Below are positions 1 to 6,723 of a stretch of 9,752 nt of DNA, one piece after another. The stretch spans positions 1 through 9,752 of the forward strand of contig JAEHCY010000133.1 in assembly GCA_016880695.1 (NCBI GenBank), written 5' to 3'. The notes beneath the pieces are model-generated. The model was not told the DNA's origin and did not search any database. It worked only from the letters and a program-made list of their open reading frames with translations. The position numbers were made by a program, and so were the translations under genes. Origin of the DNA: Chromatiaceae bacterium (GTDB lineage: Bacteria; Pseudomonadota; Gammaproteobacteria; Chromatiales; Chromatiaceae). The number at the start of each line of letters is the position of its first letter. The first letter of the stretch is position 1.

Positions 1-87
1 ACCATGCCCCCGACCCTGGAGATGGGTCGCGATCCTGCCCAGCGTCCGGGAGACTGCAGCGGATTCGAGGGGGCATCTGCCGACCAC

Positions 88-103
88 CGCCGGCGGGCCG
101 GCG
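88..103. repeat. Perfect GC-rich inverted repeat (6-bp stem)
   Basis: CGCCGG and CCGGCG flank a four-base loop. The element lies about 75 bases beyond the stop of the GT2-GT4 fusion gene. No T-run follows on either strand, so it is not a standard intrinsic terminator. Chance occurrence is quite possible in DNA this GC-rich. Confidence 0.3.
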
Positions 104-154
104 CCTGAAAAGGATCTCGGCAACAGCTAGTCTGCCCGCGGCGCGAGGTGGGTG

Positions 155-173
155 ACACCCTGCGGCCGGGTGT
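155..173 (-). terminator. Possible weak terminator hairpin after the GT2-GT4 fusion gene
   Basis: ACACCC and GGGTGT form a 6-bp stem around a 7-base loop, starting three bases after the TGA of the minus-strand fusion gene. There is no U-tract after it on the minus strand. It could protect a 3' end or assist termination, but it is not a clear intrinsic terminator. Nothing else was recognised in bases 1-176. Confidence 0.3.
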
Positions 174-176
174 TCC

Positions 177-2477
177 TCAGGTTCGGCTACGGGTTACGGA
201 CCCTCTTCGACGCGCTTCTAGCCGATTGATCACCCAGGCGCCCGCCCTGCGCAGCGCCTTGTTGGCAAAAAGCGCGGCGCCCAGGCGCGTGCTGCCGAAC
301 GCTGTGAGCAACCTGGCCATTTCTCCCAGAGGCAGCGGTGCGGCGGTGGCGGTTGCACCCTGCGCACTCTGGACCCAATGGCTCCAGAGGGTGTCAGCCA
401 CGCTGGTCAGTCGCGCATACTCCACCGCGAGGGCAGCCAGCTCCCGCGCGAAGCCCGGACCGGGTCGCTGGCGGGGTTGTAAAGTGCTGAGCTGGCGGGC
501 TCGGTCGAGACTTTCGAGGAGCCTCTGCGCCGTCACCTCGCGGCTGAAGTGCGTTCGGATGCGTTGTGCGGCGGCACCTCCCAGGGTGCGGCGGAGATTC
601 GGCTCCTGGACCAATCGGGTGATCGCGGAGACGTAATGCGCGAGCTCCTCGGTTCCGTGGGCGATCATGCAGCCGCAGTCAGGGGTGAGCGCCTCGGCCT
701 GGCCGCCGACAGCGGCAACCACGGGAACGACGCCCAGCCCCATGGCCTCGAGCAGGGCAACAGAGATGCCTTCGTACTGCGAGGGGAGCAGAAAGATGTC
801 CGATGCGCAGAGCGCTTCGAGCCACTTGCCGTGATCGATTGTCCCAAGGAAGTGGACCGAAGAATCCAACCCATACTTGTCGATAAGCTTTTCCAGCGCC
901 GGCCGCAATTCCCCATCGCCGATCACCAGCGCACGGAACGGGATTCCGCGCTGGTTGAGCTCGCGCAGGATCTCCGCAAACAGAAGCGGCCTTTTCTGCT
1001 CACAAATACGCCCCGCAAAGGTGATCACGGGTATCTCTTCTGTGAGCCCGACGGCCGTACGGGCGTTGGCGCGGTCCACCGCCGAGCGCTCGCTGAGCTC
1101 GATACCGGAATAGCACACCTCAATCCGGTCCCTGTCGCCGCCTCGGCCCACCATCCACTCGCGCAAATTGCCGGTGGTGACGAGGCTCAGGTCGAGCATC
1201 TCCTGATAACCGACCCCGAAGCGCGGATGTCCGCCGTTCAGCCAGTGGGGCTCTTCGGCGTGGCAGAGGTCGAGAAAGGTGACCCCTGGGCAAAATGCGC
1301 GCAGGTAGGGAAGCATCTGATAGCCCAGGGTACTTCCGGTGACCAGAACGGTGTCGATCTGGCGGGAGCGGATCAGGTAGAGAACGAAGCGCGGAAAATC
1401 CACCAGGCGCAGGAAGTTGGGTAGAACGAAGACGTCCGGGGTGAGCTTGGCAAACTCGGGTAGCCAGTTGTGGGGCGAATCGATCGTTGCGCAGACCGTT
1501 ACCTGGTAACCGCTCCTTCTCAGCAGCTCGATCCAGTCCAGATTGACCCGATCGGCGCCCCCCGTGACCATCCAAGGCACGAGGAAAAGGATGCGGCGCG
1601 CACCTGGGTCCTTGACTAGCGGATTATCGAACGGCGGCTGGGATGAGACGGCCTCGAAGGCATCCGGGGGCCGTTTCTGCGGGGCCGGGAAGCGGGCCTC
1701 GAGGCCCGCGTACTTCGCGGCGACCCTGCGCTCGAATTCACGGTGTACGCCTTCGGCATCCATGATCTGCGAATAACGACCGCTTTTCCGCTTCCGGTAC
1801 CATTGGAGGTACTCGCGGATGGTGTGCCCCCAGTAACCCACATTGGCCAGGGCAAGCCAATAATCCCAGTCCTCGTGCCCAAAGCGGATGGAGGTGTCGA
1901 AACCACCGGATGCCTCGAAGGCGGAGCGACGGACGACGGAAAAGATCGGCCCGCTATTGGCCTTGAGGTGCTCCTTGCCTCGCTCGAAGCCGATGCGCCA
2001 GAGAAACTCCTCCTCCCCGAAGTTCGCCGTCCACGCATTGCAGAACCCGAATTCCGGATGCGACTCGAGAAACCAGGCGCACTTCTCGAGGTAGGTCGGC
2101 TCGAACAGATCATCACTGTCGATTAGGCAGATATAGCGCCCCACTGAATGACTAAAGGCCGCATTGCGCGCCGCGGCGGGCCCGGCATTGTCCTGCCGGA
2201 ATACGCGGATGCGCGAATCGCTGGACCCGACCGAGGCGAGCCGGGCCAATGACCGGGGTTCCGTGCTCCCGTCATCGACGATCACCCATTCCCAAGCCTG
2301 AAGCGATTGCCCGAGAAGGGAGCTTGCCGTCTCGAGGAAGGACTCATCGGTGTTGTAGAAGGGGGTGATGATCGACACCACCGGGATCGAGCCCCGGTCC
2401 GCGGGCAGGTAAGAGTAGTCCGGGCGCCTCGGAGAGACCGGGGTATTGGAGAAATCGGCTTGTTCTGGGTTAATCAC
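177..2477 (-). CDS. Two-domain glycosyltransferase: GT2 (GT-A) domain fused to GT4 (GT-B) domain
   Basis: This 766-residue protein carries two glycosyltransferase domains. The N-terminal domain (about 33-260) is GT2-like: it has VSIITPFYN at 34-42, the nucleotide-binding VDDGS at 67-71, the metal-binding DSD at 120-122 and an ED-type acceptor/base motif, HEDWDYW, at 201-207. After a Pro-rich linker (about 264-294), the GT4 domain has a glycine-rich GGADRV at 306-311, GR..EQKRP around 489-496, GDGELRP at 520-526 and a complete E-X7-E motif (E569, E577) in PSQYEGISVALLEAM. The last 120 or so residues are helical-looking and unassigned. By family, GT2 enzymes usually invert and GT4 enzymes retain configuration, so one protein may add two successive sugars; this is inferred. 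It is last in the three-gene run. The start is GTG, the only start codon before an in-frame TAA four codons upstream, and it has no clear Shine-Dalgarno site. Substrates are unknown. Confidence 0.92.
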   Translation of the reverse strand: MINPEQADFSNTPVSPRRPDYSYLPADRGSIPVVSIITPFYNTDESFLETASSLLGQSLQAWEWVIVDDGSTEPRSLARLASVGSSDSRIRVFRQDNAGPAAARNAAFSHSVGRYICLIDSDDLFEPTYLEKCAWFLESHPEFGFCNAWTANFGEEEFLWRIGFERGKEHLKANSGPIFSVVRRSAFEASGGFDTSIRFGHEDWDYWLALANVGYWGHTIREYLQWYRKRKSGRYSQIMDAEGVHREFERRVAAKYAGLEARFPAPQKRPPDAFEAVSSQPPFDNPLVKDPGARRILFLVPWMVTGGADRVNLDWIELLRRSGYQVTVCATIDSPHNWLPEFAKLTPDVFVLPNFLRLVDFPRFVLYLIRSRQIDTVLVTGSTLGYQMLPYLRAFCPGVTFLDLCHAEEPHWLNGGHPRFGVGYQEMLDLSLVTTGNLREWMVGRGGDRDRIEVCYSGIELSERSAVDRANARTAVGLTEEIPVITFAGRICEQKRPLLFAEILRELNQRGIPFRALVIGDGELRPALEKLIDKYGLDSSVHFLGTIDHGKWLEALCASDIFLLPSQYEGISVALLEAMGLGVVPVVAAVGGQAEALTPDCGCMIAHGTEELAHYVSAITRLVQEPNLRRTLGGAAAQRIRTHFSREVTAQRLLESLDRARQLSTLQPRQRPGPGFARELAALAVEYARLTSVADTLWSHWVQSAQGATATAAPLPLGEMARLLTAFGSTRLGAALFANKALRRAGAWVINRLEARRRGSVTRSRT

Positions 2478-2596
2478 GGGTCGAAATTAGGGTCGTGGTT
2501 GAGGATGCGGGTGCCGGCTGAGCCTGTCATGAGACGCTGGCCCCAGGCTTCGCCGTCAGCAGCGGTGACGGGGACGATGGCCGCTGACCAACTGGG

Positions 2597-4099
2597 TCAC
2601 CCGTCGCCCTCGGAGTCCCGATGCTTGGGCGGTGGGTTTGGCGCCAGGTTTAGGGCAGCGATGATCCGCCAAGACAGGGATTGCTCGAGGTGCTCGATCC
2701 ACGCCTGCTGCGCGCCTTGAACGGATGCCAGGTCCTGCAACCGTTGATGCAGAGATTGGTTCTCCTGATGGAGAGATTGGTTCTCCGCCGCCTGGTCGGC
2801 GATCGCCGCTTCCAGTCGTTGGGTGTGGGCGACCAGCCACTGCTTTCCCTCCTCGAGGCTGGCGATCCAGGCGCTCTGCTCGGAGACAATCTGGTCGCGC
2901 TGGGCCAGGGTCTCTTCGAGTCTCTGGTTCTGCCCCACCAGCCACTCCCTAGTCTCTTCCAGCTTCGCGATCCATGCCTTCTGCTCGGCGATGGTCGTCT
3001 CCCGCTCCGCCTCGATAGCAGAGGATACCTCAGCGAGCAGGGTGTCGGTTTGGGTGGCGGCGCGCCAGTCGATGCCGGCGCCATCAAGGTAATGCCGGAG
3101 CTCACGATCCGGTGAGACAAGCTCCCGCACCAGCGCATCCTTTGGTGGACCCCACAGGAATCCCAGGAAATAGTGAAACAACGCGCTAAGCGCGTTGCCC
3201 CGCAGAATCTCCGCAAAGCGGCTCAGGTACGCCTTCCAGTCCTGCGGAGCGCTACCCCTGCGCCACAGCAGGTAAAGAAAAAAGGCCAGGACCGCTGCCC
3301 GCTCGACGTCCACCCGGTGGCTCGCCTCGGAGATCGTGTTGCCTGCATGCAGTCGATATCCCAACAACGGCCGGTCCAGAAAGGCGATCACCTCGCCACA
3401 GGCACACAACCGCAGACAAAAATCCAGGTCGTGGCTGTAGCGCAGCGGCGCGAAGTAGCCGACCCGGGAAAAAGCCGAACGCCGCAGGAAGAGATTCGAC
3501 GTGCTCACCACCAGGTTGGCGTTGGCCAACGCCAGTGAGAGATCGCCGACCTGGTGGAAATAGGCCCTGGCGTTCTGGTACCAGGGACTCTCCTGCTCCT
3601 CGCCCGCTTCGTTGACGAACCGCACCGCCGTGACCACCGCGGCCGCATCCGGTTGGTTCCGCATCAGATCCCGACAGGCATCCAAGCGCTGGGGAGAATA
3701 CAGGTCGTCGGAGTTGAGAATGGCGATGAATTCCCCCGTGGCCCGGTGGATCGCGGCGTTGAGGGTCTGGTGGGCGCCCTGATTGGGCTGGGACCAGAAG
3801 ATGATCTCGGGGTGAGCCTGGCGAAGACCACGCAGGATCTCGGCCGAACGGTCGGTGGACCCGTCGTCGACGACGATAATCTCGAAGGGCGTGAGGGTCT
3901 GGCCGAGAACGCTGTCGATGGTCTGCTCGATGAAGCGCTCATGGTTATAGAGGGGAATGACGACCGAGACCCGCTCCATGGACTCTGTGGACGCCTGATG
4001 CGGACCCTGATTGGCGATCGGCTGGGGCGGCGCCGGATCATCGGTGGGTACCGCTGTCGCAGCATCCGCCCTGGGGGCACCAGTGGGGGGAGAGGCCAC
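2597..4099 (-). CDS. GT2 family glycosyltransferase with C-terminal repetitive coiled coil
   Basis: This is a 500-residue protein. After a Pro/Ala-rich, disordered-looking leader (1-40), a GT2 domain runs from about 43 to 260: VSVVIPLYN at 44-52, VVDDGSTD at 76-83, NSDD at 129-132 in the place of the usual DxD, and SHDLDFCLR at 222-230. A mostly helical middle (265-345) leads into a long coiled coil (about 355-476). In it, EQxAWIAxLEE recurs at 372 and 407, and ENQSLHQ is present twice in tandem (439-452). It ends with LEQSLSWR, a tail often seen in coiled-coil surface-polysaccharide transferases, and a charged tip. It probably transfers a sugar from a nucleotide-sugar in surface-glycan synthesis, with the coiled coil mediating oligomer or membrane contacts; this is inferred. 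The GTG start is chosen because AGAGGA lies seven bases upstream. An internal ATG at residue 41 (base 3979) has no comparable site. Confidence 0.92.
   Translation of the reverse strand: MASPPTGAPRADAATAVPTDDPAPPQPIANQGPHQASTESMERVSVVIPLYNHERFIEQTIDSVLGQTLTPFEIIVVDDGSTDRSAEILRGLRQAHPEIIFWSQPNQGAHQTLNAAIHRATGEFIAILNSDDLYSPQRLDACRDLMRNQPDAAAVVTAVRFVNEAGEEQESPWYQNARAYFHQVGDLSLALANANLVVSTSNLFLRRSAFSRVGYFAPLRYSHDLDFCLRLCACGEVIAFLDRPLLGYRLHAGNTISEASHRVDVERAAVLAFFLYLLWRRGSAPQDWKAYLSRFAEILRGNALSALFHYFLGFLWGPPKDALVRELVSPDRELRHYLDGAGIDWRAATQTDTLLAEVSSAIEAERETTIAEQKAWIAKLEETREWLVGQNQRLEETLAQRDQIVSEQSAWIASLEEGKQWLVAHTQRLEAAIADQAAENQSLHQENQSLHQRLQDLASVQGAQQAWIEHLEQSLSWRIIAALNLAPNPPPKHRDSEGDG
2752..2786. 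repeat. Short tandem duplication inside the coiled-coil coding region
   Basis: GAGATTGGTTCTCC occurs at 2752-2765 and again at 2773-2786, exactly 21 bases apart. The spacing is seven codons, so the protein gains one extra ENQSLHQ heptad (residues 439-452) without losing frame. This looks like slippage or duplication of one coiled-coil heptad. Confidence 0.75.
2780..2986. repeat. 35-codon repeat, two copies, in the coiled-coil region
   Basis: Residues 372-406 and 407-440 of the GT2 protein align as two copies of a 35-residue (five-heptad) unit: EQxAWIAxLEE, then WLV, then QRLE. A shorter third copy of the core (AWIEHLEQ) begins near residue 466. The copies have diverged in sequence, so the duplication is not recent. 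Confidence 0.7.
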
Positions 4100-4106
4100 T
4101 TTCGGT

Positions 4107-4112
4107 TCCTCT
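4107..4112 (-). promoter_or_regulatory. Shine-Dalgarno site fixing the GTG start of the coiled-coil GT2 gene
   Basis: AGAGGA on the minus strand lies seven bases before GTG at 4099 and overlaps the TAG stop (4111-4113) of the upstream GT4 gene. Ribosomes ending the first gene would be positioned over the start site of the second, which suggests translational coupling. Confidence 0.65.
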
Positions 4113-5526
4113 ATTGACGCGGAGAAGGGTTGCCAGTGGTCAGGGAGTCGCCCGCGGACGAGCGCCGCCCGCTCGCGATGAGCTCATCGTAGACGGCTAC
4201 ACATTCGGCAGCATACCGCGCGATCGGCTTGGGCGGTCGAGCGCTGCGACTCAGGCGGGCGAGCAGATCCGGTTCTCGGATGAGTCGTTCGAGTGACCGG
4301 GCCAAGGCATTGACGTCGCCAGCCGCAAACAGCAACCCGTTGTCGCCGTGCACCACCACCTCCGAAAGCCCTTCAAAGTCCGCGGCAACCACCGGACACC
4401 CAAACGCCTGTGCCGAATAGACGACCAAGGGTGTATTTTCGTACCAGAGCGAGGGAACGACGAGCACGTCGATTCCCGCGAAAACCTCGCCAATGCGCTC
4501 GACGGAGAAGGTCCCCAAGAAGCCAATCCGCTCATCCCCGGCCGCCTGCGCCCGCAGTTGCGCCGCATAGTCCGGGAAGTCTTCCGGGCGGCCGTAGATC
4601 TGGAGGGCAATCGGCTGCCCGGCGATCTGCCGCACGGCCGCGATGAGGATATGCACACCCTTGTGCTCGACCAGGGTGCCGATAAAGCCCACCCGTAAGG
4701 GTTCCTCGGGGCGGCGAAGCGGAAGGTCCCGTCGATGGGAGGGCTCCCGCACCTCGATCCCGAAAGGGCAGTAAACGGCCTTCGACCGCTCCAGCCCATA
4801 GCTCGTCAGAAGGCGTTCCATCAGGCGCGTCGGCACCAGCACCCGATCCACCTCATTGAGCCGTGCATGCAGATACCTTGGGCGATCTGCGAGGGCCTGC
4901 ACCCCGGCGGCGAGCCCGATCTTTCCCAAGGCCTTCGAGCGACAGGCGCTGATCACTGCGGCAACCATCGCATCGGGAAGCGCGGTGAGCACCGAAGCCA
5001 AGCGGGAGCGTCCGGTCCAGTAGAGAAAGTGGCGCAGGCAGTTCACCCCCGATCCGTCGGGACCGCGGCAGGGGCTGTTGTCCGGCAGGCGGAGCTGGGT
5101 TGTGGGGCAGAGGAACCAAAAATCCGTGGCGGTCAGCACCGTCGGTAGCCTCGACCTCCGGCAGATCTCGACGAGGGAGGCCGAAAGTCGCGCCAGATGA
5201 AAAAAGTGCACGACATCCGGGCGGTACTCCGCCAGGACCTCTTGGAGCGTCCGGGCCGCCAGGTGGTTGTTGTATTCGGCTTCCACCAGGTTTCTCTGTC
5301 CAACCGTGGGGACGCCTGCACAGTGGAAACGGTATACCCGGAGCCCCTCGTATTCGTAGGTATCGAGGCACGCCTCAGCGGCTGTCGAGCGCTCGCTGAG
5401 TCGCGCGGTCAGCACCCGCACCTCATGACCAAGCGCCCTCAACTCGCGGGCGGTCCAGTAGGTGAGGGTCTCGGTTCCTGCGAACTGCTCCGGCAGAAAC
5501 TGGTGAACCGTCAGGAGAATTCGCAA
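4111..5526 (-). CDS. GT4 family glycosyltransferase (GT-B fold)
   Basis: With the TTG start at 5526 this is a 471-residue cytoplasmic transferase. The N-terminus reads MRILLTVHQFLPE followed by AGTE (16-19) and ARELRALGHEV (26-36), the usual opening of GT4 enzymes. A Cys-containing stretch follows DFWFLCP (C140, C153, C163). The C-terminal nucleotide-sugar domain has GFIGTLVEHKGVHIL (280-294), YGRPED (311-316) and FLGTF (336-340). At the catalytic E-X7-E position it reads WYENTPLVVYS: E363 is present but the second Glu is Ser371. It is first in the run and 11 bases from the next gene, so it is probably co-transcribed in surface-glycan synthesis. The start is uncertain: an in-frame TTG at 5574 would add 16 residues, and neither site has a strong Shine-Dalgarno sequence. 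I prefer 5526 because it matches the family N-terminus. Donor and acceptor are unknown. Confidence 0.9.
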   Translation of the reverse strand: MRILLTVHQFLPEQFAGTETLTYWTARELRALGHEVRVLTARLSERSTAAEACLDTYEYEGLRVYRFHCAGVPTVGQRNLVEAEYNNHLAARTLQEVLAEYRPDVVHFFHLARLSASLVEICRRSRLPTVLTATDFWFLCPTTQLRLPDNSPCRGPDGSGVNCLRHFLYWTGRSRLASVLTALPDAMVAAVISACRSKALGKIGLAAGVQALADRPRYLHARLNEVDRVLVPTRLMERLLTSYGLERSKAVYCPFGIEVREPSHRRDLPLRRPEEPLRVGFIGTLVEHKGVHILIAAVRQIAGQPIALQIYGRPEDFPDYAAQLRAQAAGDERIGFLGTFSVERIGEVFAGIDVLVVPSLWYENTPLVVYSAQAFGCPVVAADFEGLSEVVVHGDNGLLFAAGDVNALARSLERLIREPDLLARLSRSARPPKPIARYAAECVAVYDELIASGRRSSAGDSLTTGNPSPRQ

Positions 5527-5604
5527 GTCCCACCCAATAGTGCCGCGTGCCAGCACCGAGCGAAAGAAGGCCAAAAAAAGGGGAAAACGCCACCCGCAGG
5601 GGGA

Positions 5605-5633
5605 AGTATCCGGGCCTGTAGGGGACTCGTCAA
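5605..5633 (-). promoter_or_regulatory. Predicted sigma70-type promoter of the glycosyltransferase run
   Basis: On the minus strand, TTGACG (5628-5633) and GATACT (5605-5610) are separated by exactly 17 bases. They match five of six -35 and four of six -10 consensus positions. Transcription would begin near 5598, leaving about 70 bases before TTG at 5526, or about 24 before TTG at 5574. No other good promoter was seen in the 266-base gap (5575-5840). It is predicted from the motif alone. Confidence 0.45.
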
Positions 5634-5802
5634 ACCGAAAGAGCCCGCACAGTCAGCACCGGGCAAATTCGCTTGGGGTGTTTGGCGGCCCGGCGTTTCG
5701 GGCGCTGGGCGGCAGCAAGGCAGGGCTTCGGAGACTGGTCGGCGCTCGGGCTTGAAGTTGCACCCGCAAGCCTGAATCCCCGCCCTCCCTTGGCGGACAA
5801 GT

Positions 5803-5834
5803 AGCCGGCGCCGCCAAAGCGGAACCGGCGCAGC
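5803..5834 (-). terminator. Possible hairpin after the EF-loop protein gene
   Basis: On the minus strand, CCGG-TT-CCGC-TTTG-GCGG-CG-CCGG forms an interrupted stem a few bases after the TGA at 5841-5843. There is no U-tract, so termination here is only a suggestion. It sits between two minus-strand transcription units, where a terminator would be expected. Confidence 0.25.
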
Positions 5835-5840
5835 CTTCCT

Positions 5841-6710
5841 TCAGTAGGCGTTGGGCGGCAGTGTTTGGATGGCTCCGAAGGCCGGGCTACTTACCATACT
5901 GAACAGGAAAAGCGTGACTTGATCGTCGTCGCTTGCGTTGGGGACGTTCCAGCGAAGGTAACCGTCGCCAAAGAACCCACTCGTGACCTCCGCATTGGTC
6001 TCGAGGTCGATCAGGTTGAGATTCTCGTTCGGGAGCTCGACGCCAATCGGCTTGCTGATGCGGTCGCCATTGTGCAGGGTCATGTTCTGGGTCGAAGCCA
6101 TACGGCGCGGGCTCCAGATGACGATTGCGGTATCGTCCCCGCCGTGCGCACCATCGATGTAGTACTGGATGTCCACGGTGACCCCTGTATATACGCTCAG
6201 CACGTCCATCACGGGTTGATCGTTCCAGCTCACCGGCGAGGAGGACGCCAGCCAGCTATAGTCCACATTCAAGGTCGGGATGTAAGCCACGTCGTCGGGA
6301 GGCGCGATGTAGAAGGCATTGGCTCCCAGTGGAACAGGCCAGTCGGCATCCGTAATCTGGGCGTCGCCATTGGTGTCCAGGGCGAACAGCAAGAACCCCG
6401 GCTGGCCCTCCAAGGTGTTGCCCCCGGCGGTGATTGGGTTCCAGAAAAAGGGATGCAGCTCGTCGGCTTCAATGGGGAAGCTGCTGTTGGCGCGGCGGTT
6501 ACCGTTACCGTCGAAGAACGCCCAATACAGCGTGCCGGACTTTCGGGCAAGCAGACCCACAGCCGTGAGGTTGCCCCCCGAGGTGAAATTCGCGTAGGGC
6601 ACCAATTGCGCCGCGTCGTAGAAGTTCACGAGAGCCGCCTCACCCGTCGTAGCGGCAGCGAGGCACGCCGCGAGGCACAGCGACTGCAGCTTGGAACGGA
6701 AGGTAAACAT
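5841..6710 (-). CDS. Exported protein of unknown function with one EF-hand-like calcium loop
   Basis: I do not recognise a named family. The 289-residue protein begins with a typical Sec signal peptide: basic MFTFRSK, a Leu/Ala/Cys core (residues 9-20), and probable cleavage after GEA at 25. The mature part is acidic and rich in Asn, Asp and aromatic residues, consistent with a secreted beta-rich protein. Residues 112-123 read D-x-N-x-D-x-Q-x-T-x-x-D, a good EF-hand/dockerin-type calcium loop, but there is no second copy, so it is not a full dockerin. No transmembrane anchor, lipobox or PEP-CTERM/IPTL tail is visible; it ends PPNAY. The ATG at 6710 is preceded by TAAGGAGG at 5-base spacing, so the longer open frame from 6869 is not the real start. 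It is divergent from the protease gene at 7360. A role as an extracellular structural or binding protein is only a guess. Confidence 0.8.
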   Translation of the reverse strand: MFTFRSKLQSLCLAACLAAATTGEAALVNFYDAAQLVPYANFTSGGNLTAVGLLARKSGTLYWAFFDGNGNRRANSSFPIEADELHPFFWNPITAGGNTLEGQPGFLLFALDTNGDAQITDADWPVPLGANAFYIAPPDDVAYIPTLNVDYSWLASSSPVSWNDQPVMDVLSVYTGVTVDIQYYIDGAHGGDDTAIVIWSPRRMASTQNMTLHNGDRISKPIGVELPNENLNLIDLETNAEVTSGFFGDGYLRWNVPNASDDDQVTLFLFSMVSSPAFGAIQTLPPNAY

Positions 6711-6715
6711 GGCAT

Positions 6716-6723
6716 CCTCCTTA
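6716..6723 (-). promoter_or_regulatory. Strong Shine-Dalgarno site deciding the start of the EF-loop protein
   Basis: TAAGGAGG on the minus strand lies five bases before ATG at 6710. This is the best ribosome-binding site in the window. It places the signal peptide at the N-terminus and rejects the 53-residue upstream extension. Confidence 0.85.

Noticed and set aside
1..108. Plus-strand frame open from the left edge to TGA at 106-108
   Set aside because: It is only 35 codons, Arg/Gly/Ala-rich and without motif. It could be a gene end but nothing supports it beyond being open.
549..1424. Plus-strand open frame of 291 codons
   Set aside because: It is antisense to the GT4 half of the fusion gene, has no recognisable motif or ribosome-binding site, and is explained by the high GC content. 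The opposite strand carries clear catalytic motifs.
3554..4117. Plus-strand open frame of 187 codons
   Set aside because: It is antisense to the GT2 domain of the coiled-coil protein; the composition is shadow-like and no start site is evident.
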